A DNA stretch of 64,000 bases from Dirofilaria immitis (lineage: Eukaryota; Nematoda; Chromadorea; Rhabditida; Onchocercidae), in assembly GCA_024305405.1 (NCBI GenBank), contig JAKNDB010000065.1:496001-560000 (forward strand), given 5' to 3'. Shown here one piece after another: positions 15,201-28,800 of the stretch. Below the pieces are notes generated by a model that worked only from the letters and a program-made list of their open reading frames with translations, was not told where the DNA came from and did no database searches. Position 1 is the stretch's first letter. Each line of letters opens with the position of its first letter. Position numbers and translations under genes: made by a program.

Positions 15201-15822
15201 TGATCTTTATTATCTGAAATGGTTATATGCATAATAGTTAAAATTTTTCTAAATTATGAATTTCAAAGAGAAATCTTTTCATTGAAATTTAAAATATCCT
15301 ATAAAAATCATTTTAGTTTTTTTCTAAATAAGCAAATTCAAAAAGCAAATGTGTTACTTTAGACAGTTACTGCATCTTCTACAAAATCTTATGAAAAATT
15401 AATTACTCTTCCTTCCACATATTTCCAATTGCTTACCTTATCGAAGTTCATTTGAAATCAACTCATCATGATCGATTTTATTATAAATTCCTTCCGATTT
15501 CTGCTTTCCATTTGATTTCGCCTTTCAACAAGATAGATTATTTTGAGGATCACAAAGATTAACATAATTTTTTTCGCCGTATCACAGTAATTTGTTCCAA
15601 AAAAATATATCCATAAAAGTGAACTTGAGCTTCTTTTGAAAAGAAGTATTATTGAAAAAAATTTCAGTTAATTAACGTATATAAATCCGGTATTAGTCAA
15701 ATTGAATGCGTCACTTTTGTTTCTCGAAACCCATCCTACCATTCAACCTGCCAAAGTCTTTATCAATTATGAATCTCTTGCCATTCGATTCAGTCTTTAT
15801 TTTTTAATTATCAGGAAGATCT
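12257..15822. other. Spacer between inverted collagen-like copies
   Basis: About 3.6 kb of AT-rich DNA lies between the two arms. No gene seen. A local duplication of a TGATAAAATATTGTATTAATG unit occurs at about 13599-13682. No transposase-like frame or terminal repeat was recognised. Confidence 0.55.
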
Positions 15823-16421
15823 ATGTATTACAGATACTATCAATAATTGTTCTGGTGTTATGTCTTATCATATTCAATAAAACTATTCACAGTGAAGTCC
15901 TGAAATATTTCTTTGTTCTGTAAGTTCCTGAAGATTTATATCAGATGTCCAAATCTAATAGAAATAGATGATCATTCGTCGAAGTTCATTCCCAATTTCA
16001 ATTTAAATATTAAAACATTTTCTTACAATTCCGGCGACAATTTTAAAAGATTGATTATGGTTTTATTTCATTTATTATCAAAATATCAACGCTTTTCAAG
16101 CAATTTATTTTTTTTAAATTTTGATAGAACAAATAGAATTTGCTCAGAGTAATGCACTATAAATTTGAACTTTGAAAAATCTTTTTCTTGTATAGATAAA
16201 AAAAAGATTAAATTCGGAAAAGATATTCATTGCAGGAACTTCTGGAAAAATTGAATATCGCTTCGCATATCTTTTTTTTACGAAATTGCAAAAAAATCGA
16301 AATTTTGAAAATTTGAAGAAAGTTTGCAAAACAACTCATTGTGACACTGTTAATTTCAGATTATCAGTGCAAATGTATCTTTTCAGTGTTTTCATAGTGA
16401 CTGTCCATGCTATTTTCATGG
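15823..16421. repeat. Right arm of ~0.6 kb inverted repeat
   Basis: Pairs in reverse complement with about 11760-12256. The central 450 bp is near-identical. The outer end (about 15865-15945) contains roughly 75 bp that are absent from the partner. The arm runs directly into the first coding exon of the collagen-like gene. Confidence 0.85.
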
Positions 16422-16755
16422 TCCAGGTGAGTTTCCTAAATGGATTGTTTGTGAGCGAAAAAAGTAAAATTTCAACCGTTCAGAGATATATTTTGAAATG
16501 TTTTACAAACTTTATTTTCAGGCTTGCATGCCATCACAAATGAGAGGGCCACCAGGGCTACCCGGACAAGATGGACAAGATGGAGGCGAGGGAGATCCGG
16601 GACCACAAGGGCCTGAGGGACCAATGGGAAATCAAGGTCAAATAGGAGAGCCTGGAGTTCAAGGTCAACCAGGCATACGTGGAGATATCGGAGAGCAAGG
16701 TGACGCAGGTGATCAAGGAATGAGAGGTATACGAGGACAAGATATGATGGGATAA
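16373..16755 (+). CDS. Short collagen-like protein (two exons, 95 aa)
   Basis: Exons 16373-16426 and 16522-16755, joined by a GTGAGT...TTTTCAG intron in phase 0, give 95 residues. The first exon encodes a hydrophobic N-terminus (MYLFSVFIVTVHAIFMVQ) that could be a signal peptide or membrane anchor. The second encodes 22 uninterrupted Gly-X-Y triplets rich in Pro, Gln, Asp and Glu, then ends MMG and TAA. Nematode cuticle collagens are about 300 residues with cysteine clusters flanking the repeats; here there is one Cys and no long N-terminal domain. This is therefore either a truncated gene or the 3' part of a gene whose upstream exons I cannot see. An acceptor-like TTTCAG just before the ATG leaves room for such exons. 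The inverted copy nearby is broken; this one keeps an open frame. Confidence 0.6.
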
Positions 16756-19700
16756 AAAACAATTAATGAAATAATCGGAAATAGCGTATCAGTTTCTCAA
16801 TCATAATAATTTTGTTTAGATTATTTCATCTCGATTTTCACAAACATTTTTCTATTATTCCATGAATTCACAGGTCTGAAATAATCGGTGTCTTTATGGA
16901 ATTGCTTTTGAATATTAGGATGTTCCGTTTTGACATATTTGTAAGTCATAACCTCATCATTGTCACTGTTAGATAATAAAATATTATTCCTCCGCTGCTG
17001 CTGAGAACAATATCGTCATAATCAGATAGATGCTATATAGAAGATCTTTAAAAATTGCCAAAATACCTATAGAAGTATCATTTATACATATGACATCTGT
17101 ATTCCAATAGTCAATGCTTGATTTCTTTTATTTTCTTTTTTACTCAAATGAAGATGACAAGAAATTACTGATTTTTTGAACAAAGGCAGACATAAAAGTT
17201 ATAATACCATCTCATTTAATGGCCAATAATATTTAACATAAGTTACATGAAACAAATGGTATTTGTCAAAGAACTATATCATACGGTAAAGAATCTTTTT
17301 GGATTTTGACAGAAAATTTACATTTCCTTAAACAAAATTTAGATTAGATAGGATGAAATATTGGTAATCATTAGCCAATCTACAAAAGAAATAGTGGGAT
17401 GGAAATGTAGATGATTGAGTCTGAAATAATAATATCTGGCATATATTTGATTGCTTAATGATACCGTAATATTATAAGCAGAATTATGCGTTCATGATGC
17501 CATTATTATTGAATCTCCTGTGTTTGTTTCATAGATGTAAAAAATTCTACTATTGCGTGAAGGTATGGTTTGGCAGTTAGATGGAGTGAAAATGCTTAAT
17601 ATTAAATGCACTCGGCAACCGGAAATTTAATTTTGTGAAAAAGTTTTTAGACGTAGATATTACTTCACCATCTATGTCCCTTGTTAAATTACTATTCGCT
17701 TTCGTTTTATTCTGCATTTCCTTCAATGAGATCAACAATTTCTGGTTCGACTAATGCCTTTTTAATGTAACGAAGAATATCTTTAATAGTAGATACTCTT
17801 TGCTCTGGCCCATGTTTTGAATAAATTATTGTTAAAATTTCTGAAAATGTTTCCGATGACTTGTTTAATTTTCTTTGAGAACTCTTTTATTGATTTATTC
17901 GTTTTTAATTTTTTGCTATTTGTAAATTAAAATTTGGTGAGCAGTTTCTCTTCTTTGATGCTTCATAAAACTAGAAATTGGAGCATGGAATTGCTTTGCT
18001 TTTTTTTTTTTCAGATGTTTTATTAAACATTTTTATCTCATATTTATTGCTTAAAAAATGTAATGCTTCTTTCCTGAATTCACTAATTATAGTGCTAAAA
18101 AATATGTCATCATATTATCATTCTTATGAAAAACGAATTATAATTATAGGAAAAATTTTTAGTTATCGTGAGGAATCGAAAGGAAAATATTTATTCAACC
18201 GTTGGATTATAGAATAAATACAATACAGTGGTATTGAGCAATGTAGCATGAATCGATGAGGACGTGTATAGCGTTGAATCCGAGACAATGAATATTCTCT
18301 TGAAAAAAAGAACGGATTTTAAGAGTATATATATATTATGTAGATTACATGAGAAGCGATAGAATTAGTTTTTCATCCAAACGAAAATTGCATGGAAATT
18401 ATTTTCTCAGATGCAACGATCCAACAATTGTATAAAATTTGGAAACCTTATTACTATTGTTTGTGAAATTCGTTAATAAGATAATTTTTTTTTCAGATTA
18501 ACTGATAGATATGAACCTATATATAAAAAAATGAAGAAATATATCTTTTATGCAATCTGAATACCGAACAACTGATTGATTCATCACCTATAACATGATG
18601 CGTCCTTTATTCAGGAAATGTTTTTATAATGAATTTTCTAACTGTTTACCATCTCTTTCGATCCTTTCCGAAAATAATTTATTTTCAGCAGAATTATAAT
18701 ATCATAACTTAACAATTATCATATTGAATAATACAATTTTAATTCAGTAATTAAGAAAGAAAATATGTATAGTGGATTTTTTCTTTTGATAGTATTCAAA
18801 TAATAAATTGTCACTGAATTTTCTTCGTATCGATTAGGCATAATAAAAATTGTAAATTTAGAATTCTATGGATGAAATTATAGTCTTTTTCAATATAGCG
18901 ATAGTGAAAATATCGTCATCTGCATTTGTTATCAATGCAATTTTGGAAGTGGATGTAAAATATGACATTTTAATTAAATTTTTTACACATATTATTTTGT
19001 TTGTCATTTCTGTCATTTTTAATAATTTTTATATCTTTCAGTATATTTTTAAAATAAGTCTTTTATCATAAAAATCACATTTAAATGACTATGGAATCGA
19101 TTATGATATCTCGATAAATGCAATTATTTTGTTATTTATCTTTTCTTTCCTTTAATCTTAATTCTGGCAATATTTCTCTCTTCTTTCCTGACTATTTGAA
19201 GATTTTTGACAAGATGTCTGAAATATTTTGAAATAATTCATTTTATGATGATCATTCTTCATAATTTTTGAACAAAGGAATCAGAAGCATTGTAAAGAAT
19301 TCTAATATTTTAAACTATGTTTCATCATTATTTGATATCTGCGTGCAAATATGAGGTTAAGAATATTTCGACGAATTACAACAATAGTTTTGGAATGAGT
19401 ATCAATTCTATTGTCTCATATGCTTCATTTTGCTATAAATGAAAATGAGTATTTCTGAAATAATCCGTATAGTACAATACATGGTTAAGACGATTTTCTA
19501 TCATCATATTCGTCATTATCTCCTTCATATTGCCTTAACTATCAAGCCTTGTCGCAAGAAACATCAAACAAATGTTTCGAAATTAAGGTGCAAAAACAAC
19601 AACTTATTACTTTATTGATAATTCTGCTAATACTTCAGTATTACGTAAAAATTTTTGTCCCAATTTTACGAAATATTTTTAGTATTTTTGAAGAATATTT

Positions 19701-20160
19701 CATAAAATATATGAATAAAAGTGATTGTAGGGAAAAAAAACTGAGATAATTTTATAAAATAATTTCAAGTAACAAGCCATTTTTATTATGATATATTTAT
19801 CCGTTTCCTCAATCTAAGAGCGATCCTTTCTCCTAGACTACAAAAAATCATCCAATAGTCCTGAAAGTTAGTACTGTAGGAGTAGCTAGTACTACTCTTC
19901 AACAAGTATGACTTTATAAGAACTTCACATCGAGTGCTGGACTACAAGAATTTCACAACGGCTACTTCCAATTATCTTTATTATTTAGCAGTCGTTTTAA
20001 TCTGCGAGAACGGATGAAAGACAGTTACGAATTGCTTTGCTGGTATCGACGATTGTTTTCTGATTATGACAAACTTGATATGGGTGGTTTTTTCTCCTCA
20101 GTTCCTACAGATTTCTTCAATTTCCTGTTTATCATACTTGGAATGAAGTGAAATTTGGGC
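16756..20160. other. AT-rich intergenic DNA, no gene seen
   Basis: Only short AT-driven frames. The 17.7-18.2 kb and 18.9-19.1 kb frames are hydrophobic but lack splice context or recognisable motifs. At 19800-20160 base composition becomes more balanced, which may mark the left end of the retroelement that follows. Confidence 0.55.
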
Positions 20161-20164
20161 AGTT

Positions 20165-20515
20165 AAACCTTTATTATGTTACTTAATAATACATCAACGA
20201 ACGCAACGAGTATAATCATTCATACAATTTCAAAGATATCAGTGAGATAAGTTTAATGACGATAACATGACTTAAGGAAAAAAAGGGATCAAAAATAAAA
20301 CACCCGACTTGGTGCATACAGACAACCAACCTCTCGTCGATGAACATTCTTTATAATGGTTTTGTGATTCGGACCTCTTTTTTCATGGGTGGGGAGGATC
20401 TTGGTACAACTTACACTATGCAGTAAATATACACGTACAACAAATACCCATTCATGTGAATCCAACACAAAGGAAGCATTGAATTCTATGATTTTATAGT
20501 TTTCTTCGCAATTTC
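20165..20515. repeat. Dispersed repeat, copy 2, next to Pao remnant
   Basis: Collinear with 7845-8230 in the same orientation (shared ACATCAACGAA, TTAATGACGATAACA, TTCATGTGA and TCCAACACAAAGGA-type blocks). Its place immediately before the Pao coding remnant suggests it is a 5' or LTR-derived part of that element. No second flanking copy was found on the 3' side, so LTR status is not demonstrated. Confidence 0.55.
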
Positions 20516-20519
20516 AGCG

Positions 20520-22230
20520 AAAATTGGTAAGAAGATATCAAAACCGTGTCCCATTCCCGAAGCAGAAGTCACAGTGAGAAGTTATCAAGTTTGATGCAAA
20601 ATATGGTTGACTGCTTGACGAACAAACTACAAGTAGTTAATTCAAATAATTGCGACCTATCATTTGTGATAGGCCAGGAGTAATGGGTTTGAAAAGTTAC
20701 TAGAAATGATCTGATATGCTCATTCGGTCTAACCATTTCAAGTTCATCCAGCTAGGAGAGGAGCAAAATTGGAATTTCCCTCATATGAAACTTGGACCTG
20801 TGCTAACATCTAGAGGATAAATGAACGAGATCCCGAATCCTTATTCATTCAAAGTTGAATCTAAATGTACTGTTAATGTGATCAGTTCAGGTGTAGAACA
20901 ATTCTGGAAACTAAGTTCACAGGTACTCAAGAACAATCTGATGTCCAAGATGACGAAAAGGAGTTAGAACATTTCAAGGAGGCTTTCCAAATTAGATGGA
21001 AGGTACCAAATCTGCTTGCCGTGGAAAAAAAGGAAGTTGAAGTTGAAAAGCAATTATGGTTTATGTGTTAGTCGCTTCAAGCGACTACGGACGTATGAAA
21101 GGTTGCCTCACCAATACAATAAAATAATCTGGGATCGATTGCAATCAGAAACAATTGAAGATGTTCTCCCGGACATAGAAAAAGGAGATACAATAGCTTT
21201 ACATAAACTTTTAACGAAACTTAAAATTGTGCATGATGACTTGACACACCTTAAAGGTTCCTCATATCTTATAAGGAACTTGAACGAAGTTCTCTATCAT
21301 GAATACGTCATGATAACAGATTTAATAGGAATATACTGTTTTCGAATGATGAGAAACGCAGTTATTGCGAGTTATTAGAGAAGACATTCTTACAACTGGA
21401 GCATCTATCAGTCAGAAACCAGATTCCTCTGAAAAAAGATATTCATGATGCATTTATTGAAGAGAATCTGCAATGTTATCATTTCAAAACAGTTCCGTTT
21501 GGAATGATATTGTCATCCTTTTACTAGTAGCGACACTTAACCATTACTTTAAAACCAATAGAACAAAAACCGCGTTAGAAATCCGAAGGAATCTTCATGT
21601 GGACAATGTCGTAATATCAGCAATGGATACATAGGAAGCCTTGCGGAAATATGATGAAACAAAATTCAGTTTTAGTGATGCGACAATGAATATACGAGAA
21701 TCCTTGTTAAATGACGAGAACTTCAACAGCAAAATACTGAACAAATCAAGCGAATATTAGAGAGAAGAGAATCTTTGGAATTACTTGGGATTAGAGACAT
21801 CATACAGGTAATTCTAAAACTATGCAGTGGAAAAGAGCTAACAAAAAGGCAATGTTACAATGTGTTGCTTCTCAATATGGTTCATTATAATTCCTCGCTC
21901 CTACGACGATTTGATTCACATTGTCCTTGAAAAATCTGTGGAAAAAAATAATGCTTGGGATTAACTTATAAGTGAAGAGAATGTCAAAATATGGAGTTCT
22001 TTCATATCGGAATGGCCAACAAACATGAAAGAGATATATAACAAGTCTCTCAAACTAAATGTAAGTTCATCTTCTCACTGATTCATCAAACGTGACATAT
22101 TCTGGTGCCATGTACGTATGAAGCCATGCAATTGCTTTCAATATTCAATTAAGAGCGTCGGAAAACCCGAAAATTGTGTAATCCATAACCAAAATCCGGG
22201 TTTCAGAAATTGCTTTTCATAGTCTGCGGT
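20520..22230 (+). mobile_element. Degenerate BEL/Pao-type LTR retrotransposon (pol remnant)
   Basis: Fragments of a Pao polyprotein appear in order across several frames. A protease-end signature (KLGPVLTSRG) lies near 20780-20820. Next come FW.L and the acidic D(D)EK-type linker, then the characteristic LPWKK...NYGLC block at 21015-21065. Reverse-transcriptase-like pieces follow (around 21455-21630, including FKTVPFGM and an NLHVDN block where the YVDD-like motif belongs). An RNase-H-like segment (FTDSSN..YSGAMY) is near 22075-22115. Stops and frameshifts separate the pieces and the longest uninterrupted frame is 120 codons (21016-21378), so the element is dead. No integrase or 3' LTR was seen. 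I have not attempted to restore the frame. Confidence 0.8.
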
Positions 22231-23789
22231 TGATGTTATAATTTCCGTCAGAATATTATCGATTGTCATCGCTTACAAACATTTTTACCGCCATTACTTG
22301 CTGTTTACTTCCTTTTACGTATATCAACGAATGTGGCTATATGTAGGAAAAGTAGGCTCCCTTTATTCCGATCGATTTCGCTCTTTTCTACATGATACGA
22401 TATATCATTGATTTATCCCATGTATGGCTAGATAGTCTTATTTCTTTATCTCATGTATCTCATACGATTACTTTGCCTCTATTCTGCTCCACTAAGGTCA
22501 TATAGATAGTGTTAGTGATCAAAAGGTTTTTCGCGGACTGTTCAGTAAGGTTCCAGTGGTAAGCGGTCGGTCTACAATTGAGTCGTGAAAGTCAGAACCA
22601 GTAAAACGAAATCCTTCCTTCTTGGAAGAAGCGACATGAAAAAGTCTTAACAGTTAATCCTCAAATGATGCAGAAGTTTCTCTTTGTTGTCAATATTGCT
22701 AATTACCGATCCAATAAACCTTTCCAAATATAATTGCCTGTAAAATATCAATTCAGTTTCCACAACAAAATGTTTTTTCGTTTTTTTCACGACACTTTCA
22801 ACAATCTACGCTAATTTTGACTGGAATGAACCATTTCACTCTTTATACAAATTCTTCGAGATACATGAAACCGGATGGTAAGTAATTTGCTCTCGTTGGA
22901 TTCCTTCTTTCAACTTTTTAATCAAACTTATCGAACTAATGATCATAATTGTAGTGATGTTATTTCTACTTAATTTTGCTATCATTATAAATATTCGATA
23001 TTGTTCTTCAATTGTCAGCTCTTGAAAACTTTCGTCTTATTTAATAGAATGAAACTTTTTTAACTGGTAATCGCATACATTTTGCATACATTCCTATTGT
23101 TATCAGAATAATTTATGTTATTAAATAATATTTCCGCATTAAATTGAAAACATTAAAATATACATCTTCAAATATTTGCAAGAATCTTAAATTTTCAGAG
23201 TTGTTAAATCATAGGTCAGGAATTTCGATATTATTGGATATATTTTGGAATAATTATATGAAATGAATTTTTTAATGATTTATGAAAATGAATATAAGAA
23301 TGAAAACGATAATTTGGCCAATTGCAACAAACATCGATCAATCAAACAGATGCCACAATCATTTCCAACTATTCTTTATCATTCTTTTTACAATCCAACA
23401 ACTCGTTTCTTGAAAAAATTCTTGTCCGATAATTTTGCATTCTACTTGCTCTTATTATTGCTATTTCTTTTTATCATTGTGAAGCGCTGATCGTTGTACT
23501 GTCTTTCTTCCTTTACAAGAGCATTCAATTTCACATGCTTGGATGGCTATTATATAAAAATAGTGGTGATAATAATTGATTATATACGAAGAAGTAATGA
23601 TAAGAAGAGCTTAAGAATGAATTGTTAACGATAAGAATAATTTTGTGACATAATTTGCAGTGATAAATTTTACTCTAGAAATGTTCAAAGTAAGGTAGTT
23701 AAAATACTCAGAAAAAATGAATTTAAAATTGAATATTTGTTGTCTAATGCTATAGTGGTCATCATCCAAAAACGATTCTCTGTCTCTTT
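22231..23789. other. Intergenic DNA, no gene seen
   Basis: 22.2-22.7 kb has more balanced composition and may be further retroelement debris. From 22.9 kb the sequence is AT-rich. The frame at 23263-23490 ends in a hydrophobic stretch but has no supporting context. Confidence 0.5.
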
Positions 23790-23802
23790 TTGAGTAACAG
23801 AT
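23790..23802 (+). promoter_or_regulatory. Probable trans-splice/splice acceptor before the deaminase start
   Basis: A T-rich run ends in GAGTAACAG two bases before the ATG at 23803. A 3' splice site immediately upstream of a start codon, without a visible upstream coding exon, is typical of spliced-leader addition in nematodes. Which leader is used cannot be read from the genome. Confidence 0.5.
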
Positions 23803-24545
23803 ATGGAAAGTACAAAGATGAAAATCGACATCGATGCCTTAGCTATTGCCGCTCGACTTGCTATGGATCGGGCTTACTGTCCGTACAGCAATTTTGCTGT
23901 AGGCGCTGCCTTATTAACCAAAGATGGCAAAGTGATAACAGGAGGTTTTTATTTTCATTCTTCAGAAACCCCGGGCAGGACGAAGAATGCCAAAGTAATC
24001 TTATAATCCATTTACAGTTCATTTTTATCACTTCCAAATGCATTGCTTCTGGGATAAGAAATGATAATTCATTTCTTTGAAAAATTGTAGGAAACGTTGA
24101 GAATGCATCCTACGGTGGAACAATATGTGCGGAACGAAGTGCAGCAGTACGTGCCGTTGCGGAAGGATATCAAGAATTTGAAGCAATTGCAACTTGCGCA
24201 GAACCAGCTGAGCCCTCTGCCCCTTGCGGGTTTTGTCGACAATTTCTTATTGAATTTGGTGACATGAAGGTACGATATCGTTCTCTTTTCCATATTCAAA
24301 TGCAAATTATTGTTCGGTTGAATAATCTCCTACGAATAATCTTCAAAATGTTATGCTTTTCTAGTAACCAAATGTGATATTATCAGTTCTTTTAAAAATG
24401 GGTGTATTTCTAAGGGAAAAATTGACATTAATATTTTTAGGTAGTAATGACGTCATCAACTTCCGATAAACGATTAGAAATGCAACTCTCACAGTTGCTA
24501 CCAGTGTCTTTTACTTCAAATGACTTGAAACATCAAAAAGTCTGA
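23803..24545 (+). CDS. cdd: Cytidine deaminase (CDA/Cdd family)
   Basis: Deaminates cytidine and deoxycytidine to uridine and deoxyuridine in pyrimidine salvage; soluble and normally a homotetramer with one zinc per subunit (family knowledge). Three exons, 23803-23944, 24091-24269 and 24441-24545, give 141 residues, the usual length of the family. The first intron splits the NVEN block: donor GGAG|GTTTTT, acceptor GTAG|GAAACG. Key residues are visible: YCPYSNFAVGAAL at 25-37, the catalytic CAERSA with zinc ligand Cys60 and proton shuttle Glu62, and the PCGFCRQ motif with zinc ligands Cys93 and Cys96. The active site looks intact. The C-terminus ends LKHQKV. Similar to the cdd-1/cdd-2 genes of C. 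elegans; which one is orthologous cannot be decided here. An upstream frame continuation past 23944 is intron read-through. Confidence 0.93.
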
Positions 24546-24691
24546 TTACTTTGTCCTTTTTCTCATTCAAATTAACAGGTCATCAAATGATAACTTTTCG
24601 CAGCATGATTGTGAGAATAATAATACACTCAACATTCTTTCAGAATCTTCTGAATTTATTAATACTTCTTGGTTCATTATCTAATCTCATT

Positions 24692-24697
24692 AATAAA
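24692..24697 (+). terminator. Poly(A) signal of the cytidine deaminase
   Basis: AATAAA hexamer about 150 bp downstream of the stop codon on the same strand. Confidence 0.5.
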
Positions 24698-24699
24698 AG

Positions 24700-25776
24700 T
24701 GAATAATTATTTGATTTCATTAGCAAGCATCTAATAAAAGGTGAAAGTAATAGCATATCTTAAGAACTTTTGCATAGTCTTCTAAAAAACTGCGCCAGAA
24801 ATGCAAAAATTCCGAAATATTTTTGATGTCAAATCTGTTTTTATAAATGATCAGTGATTCTTTCCATATATATTCAATTTTACAAGTAATTTATGAGATA
24901 TGAATAAATTGTCGTAAATTTTAACGATTCCTCTATGATTAATTGTAAATGATAGTTTGTGCAAATAAATAATTTAACCTTGAAAAATATTTACTATACG
25001 AATAAGATTACAAAAAAATTGTTGTTGGCTTCACATTATAGCACTTTTTTCATTGTAATATCACTTCAATTTCAAATATAATTCATTGAAGCAAAATTAA
25101 ACCTATATAAGAATAGTAAGGACACTTCTTATTTCATTTTCTATTTAAACATAGTAAACATCCTTTTTTCAATTAGAGTTGAATTCTTGATAATTTAAAT
25201 ATTCAATTGCTTTTGCAAACTAATCGATACAAATCGTGAAATGGTTCATAATTTTATCAGCCTATTAATTTATAATAAGATATAGTTTTACCATACCGAA
25301 TAAATAATTGGAAATTGTTAAAATATTCTCCCACCAACGATGAATTATTTATTTACATTCATATATTTTATTGTTGAAAAAGTTTTACTAACTTTGTTAC
25401 AATCGTCGCAGTAAATGTTAGCTAAATTTGGATAGATTAAATTATTAAGAATTTGAGATGATTACAAAAAACGGCTAATTCATATTCAATGACAAGTTTA
25501 TTAAACAATCTGGTAGGTAGTTTTTTTTTTTCAAAAGCAATTTTTCTGATTTAGAAAATCAAGATAAATAATATAGTATATCCAGTATTTTAATATTTAA
25601 TTGTGATAGCTAAACTACGAATATTTCAATAAAGAATTGCTTCCAATGTTGACATCATTTTCGCCTTTAAATTTACTTCTTCCTCCGCTGCTATATTATA
25701 TTTTTAATTATACTAACATTAAGCGTAATGAAAGTAAAAATTATTTTTAATATAATTGATATGTGATCTATATATC

Positions 25777-25807
<31 letters not shown>

Positions 25808-28800
25808 GTGATCTATATATATGATATAATTAATATGTATATATATGGCGTAACATAATCTCGTTCATATTGTATACAATAGAGCGGAGGTAGAACAGTT
25901 AGAAAGTAAAACGAATCAACAACGTACATGGGTTTATGTTGATAATATGAATAGCGAATAATTTCGCAATATTTGAAATTAAATGTGTTAACGGAATATT
26001 TATCAATTTCTGGAAAAATCAATATATTAATCTTAAAAATAATTTATAATACAATGAAACTAAAAATGATACATTGAAAAATTGGCATATAGAAAGTGAG
26101 AAATTGTTTTGCTTACAATTATTTAGCTTTTTAATAAATAACCATGCATATATATAGCTTCAATATCAGTATTTTTAAAGTGTTCCATTCTTCAAATGAC
26201 TAATATTTCTCATAGAGCATATAAAATTTTTTTTCCTACTTTTCGTTTTGTTAGATTCATTATGATCACGACGATGTAGTGTAGCCATCAATCAATTATC
26301 AATGAAATCAATTATGTAATTAATTATTTATTATGTATCTGCAAGATTGGAGAATTCAATTAATTCCAAAAAAAAAAATGAATCTTTCGCCTCTTTCTCA
26401 AATAATGATAATAATAACATTTGATTATTTCCACAATTAATAATTATCATTTGTTAATGTATTTTGATTTAAATCTATCCTCATATTAATAAGCAAATAA
26501 TATTACTTTTAATCTACTTTCTCATTTAATGTCAACATAATTCCTGATTAATCTTCCCACTTTTATCTTTCTGATAATCGAACTTATGATCTTCGTATCC
26601 CACTTTTTTCTGATTTCAATTTCATTTCCCTCTAGCTCTCCCCATACTTCAGTATTGCAAAAACTTTTCTAATTTTTAGAAATGACTCTCTTCACGTAAT
26701 CTTCTCATCAATACCAATTACCAATCTCTCTTTTGCATAGACGACAAATTTTCAGTTACTTGGATCATTTTGATAATCAGCTTGATCATATTCATATATA
26801 TTAAAGAAGAATGGTTCATGCACGATGAATAGCGATGTATAATAATTTTTTATGGAATCAATCAGCTGTATTATTGTAATCCTTTTTCTTAATTTATTAA
26901 ATTCAATTGTCTATCCTATATATCATACGAGAGACTATCAATACCATAAAAATCATTGAATGCCTGAAATTGGATGAACAACAAAGGGAAGAGTTACAAA
27001 GTGATACTAACTACAATGATATATTATCGGTGATGTAATATCTGCAAGTAATCGATGTAAACAATTCTTTTATGAGCACTAATAAAATTGAACAATATGA
27101 AAGAAGATAACAAATAATGCTTAACAATATTATTAATCACAATTACGTATATATAAATATGTGCATTGAGTTTTATAATAGCATCACAAAATATTCCCAC
27201 CTTTCTTCTTATCTACCTTTATTATTCCAAGCTTATAAAAGAAAAAAAAAAAAGGAGATAGCAATAAGGAGAATGTCAGTAATGTATTTCAGTAAGAGAA
27301 GAAAAGGTATGAATGAGAAAGTTAATTATTGAAGAAATATAAAATGGGCTCTTACTGTACGGTTTCCCATATCTATTAAAACTATAAAAATATAAAATTA
27401 TTCGTTTGAATTCAAAAAAACATGAGCTAAAAAAACATGAAAAATTCAGAATAATCCACATACATACATACATACAAACACACACATATATATACATACA
27501 CTTACACATATACATATACGCGTACACACATACACAAACACACACACACACCACATACACACACATATCACACAAACGTACACACATACACCCATATATA
27601 TAGTCAAAGAATGATACAGGTAGAATAAAATCCTTAAGTCCGTACAAAATGCATAGAAAAATGATTTATAACTGAAGCTTTTAATGAATTTTTTATTTTC
27701 GATGGAATCTTGTTCAGAATCACCGATCAAATAGAGTAGATCAGATGAAAGATAATTTTATTATTTTAACAGATAGTTTGTCAATATCGAAATTCAGTAA
27801 ACAATCGTATGAAGACAACTGAATAATCACATAGGTTTGGTAATCGATCTCTCTCATTGATCTGTGATTATCAACCTTAGAAATAGAGTTCGAATTCTGT
27901 TACTATCTGTTCTTTGAATCCTTACTTATTCCGCAGGCTTTATAACACTAACTATTGGCAATGATATAACATTATAGTTAATATTAATAATTAAATAATC
28001 GGGATATACACTTGATAATACATTAAATAATATGCATAATTTCGTAAATACAAGAAGCGGAATTATACTACTGTGCTTTTTCCTGAACAGAATCATTTCG
28101 GATCGCAACTGAAGAGAAAAAGCATTCAAAAAGGAAAGAGAGGAAAGATAAGTTTTTAAATTGTACCAAAAATGAAAAAAAAAACTATGTTTAGTTAAAT
28201 GAAAAAATTATACTGAGAAGTGAACTGAAAGTTGCTCAAAACAACGATTCAATGGATACTAGAAAAACTCGAATAGTAAATGAGAGAAAGCATTTCCTAG
28301 AAATACATGAAGCTTTTGCTTTCCTAATATTCATTTTTTTCACACTTCGTAGGATCATGATAAAGAAATAGTGCAAATTTCTAAACTGAGAAATTTGATA
28401 AAAATATCATTTGTTCACTATCGAATAATTTTCTTAGATCGAAACGAAAACGTTAAATTGCTGAAATCAATTATGCAGTCGATTAATTAGACAAAATATT
28501 TGAGGAAGTCATTAAAAATCAACTTTGGTGATGTATATATCGAGTAATTAATGAAACAAAATAACATGAATGCAAATAGATGATATAGTAATCAGAAAAA
28601 CGATGTGTTGGAAAATAACCAGAATACGTTGATTTAATAACATTTTCGTAGAATTTTCAGGATGGCTCGAGGAAGTATCTATTTTGAATCGTTCAAGCAT
28701 ATCCAATTCTGATCCAGCTTTTTTGTAAAGTCAAAAAAACTTATATTTCAATCTGAAATTAAAATTTCTTTATGTCCAATTTTTAATTCAGATTCTTTTC

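Noticed and set aside
27276..27730. Cys/Val/Tyr- and Thr/His-rich frames on both strands
   Set aside because: Low-complexity products of the ACAC/ACAT microsatellite.
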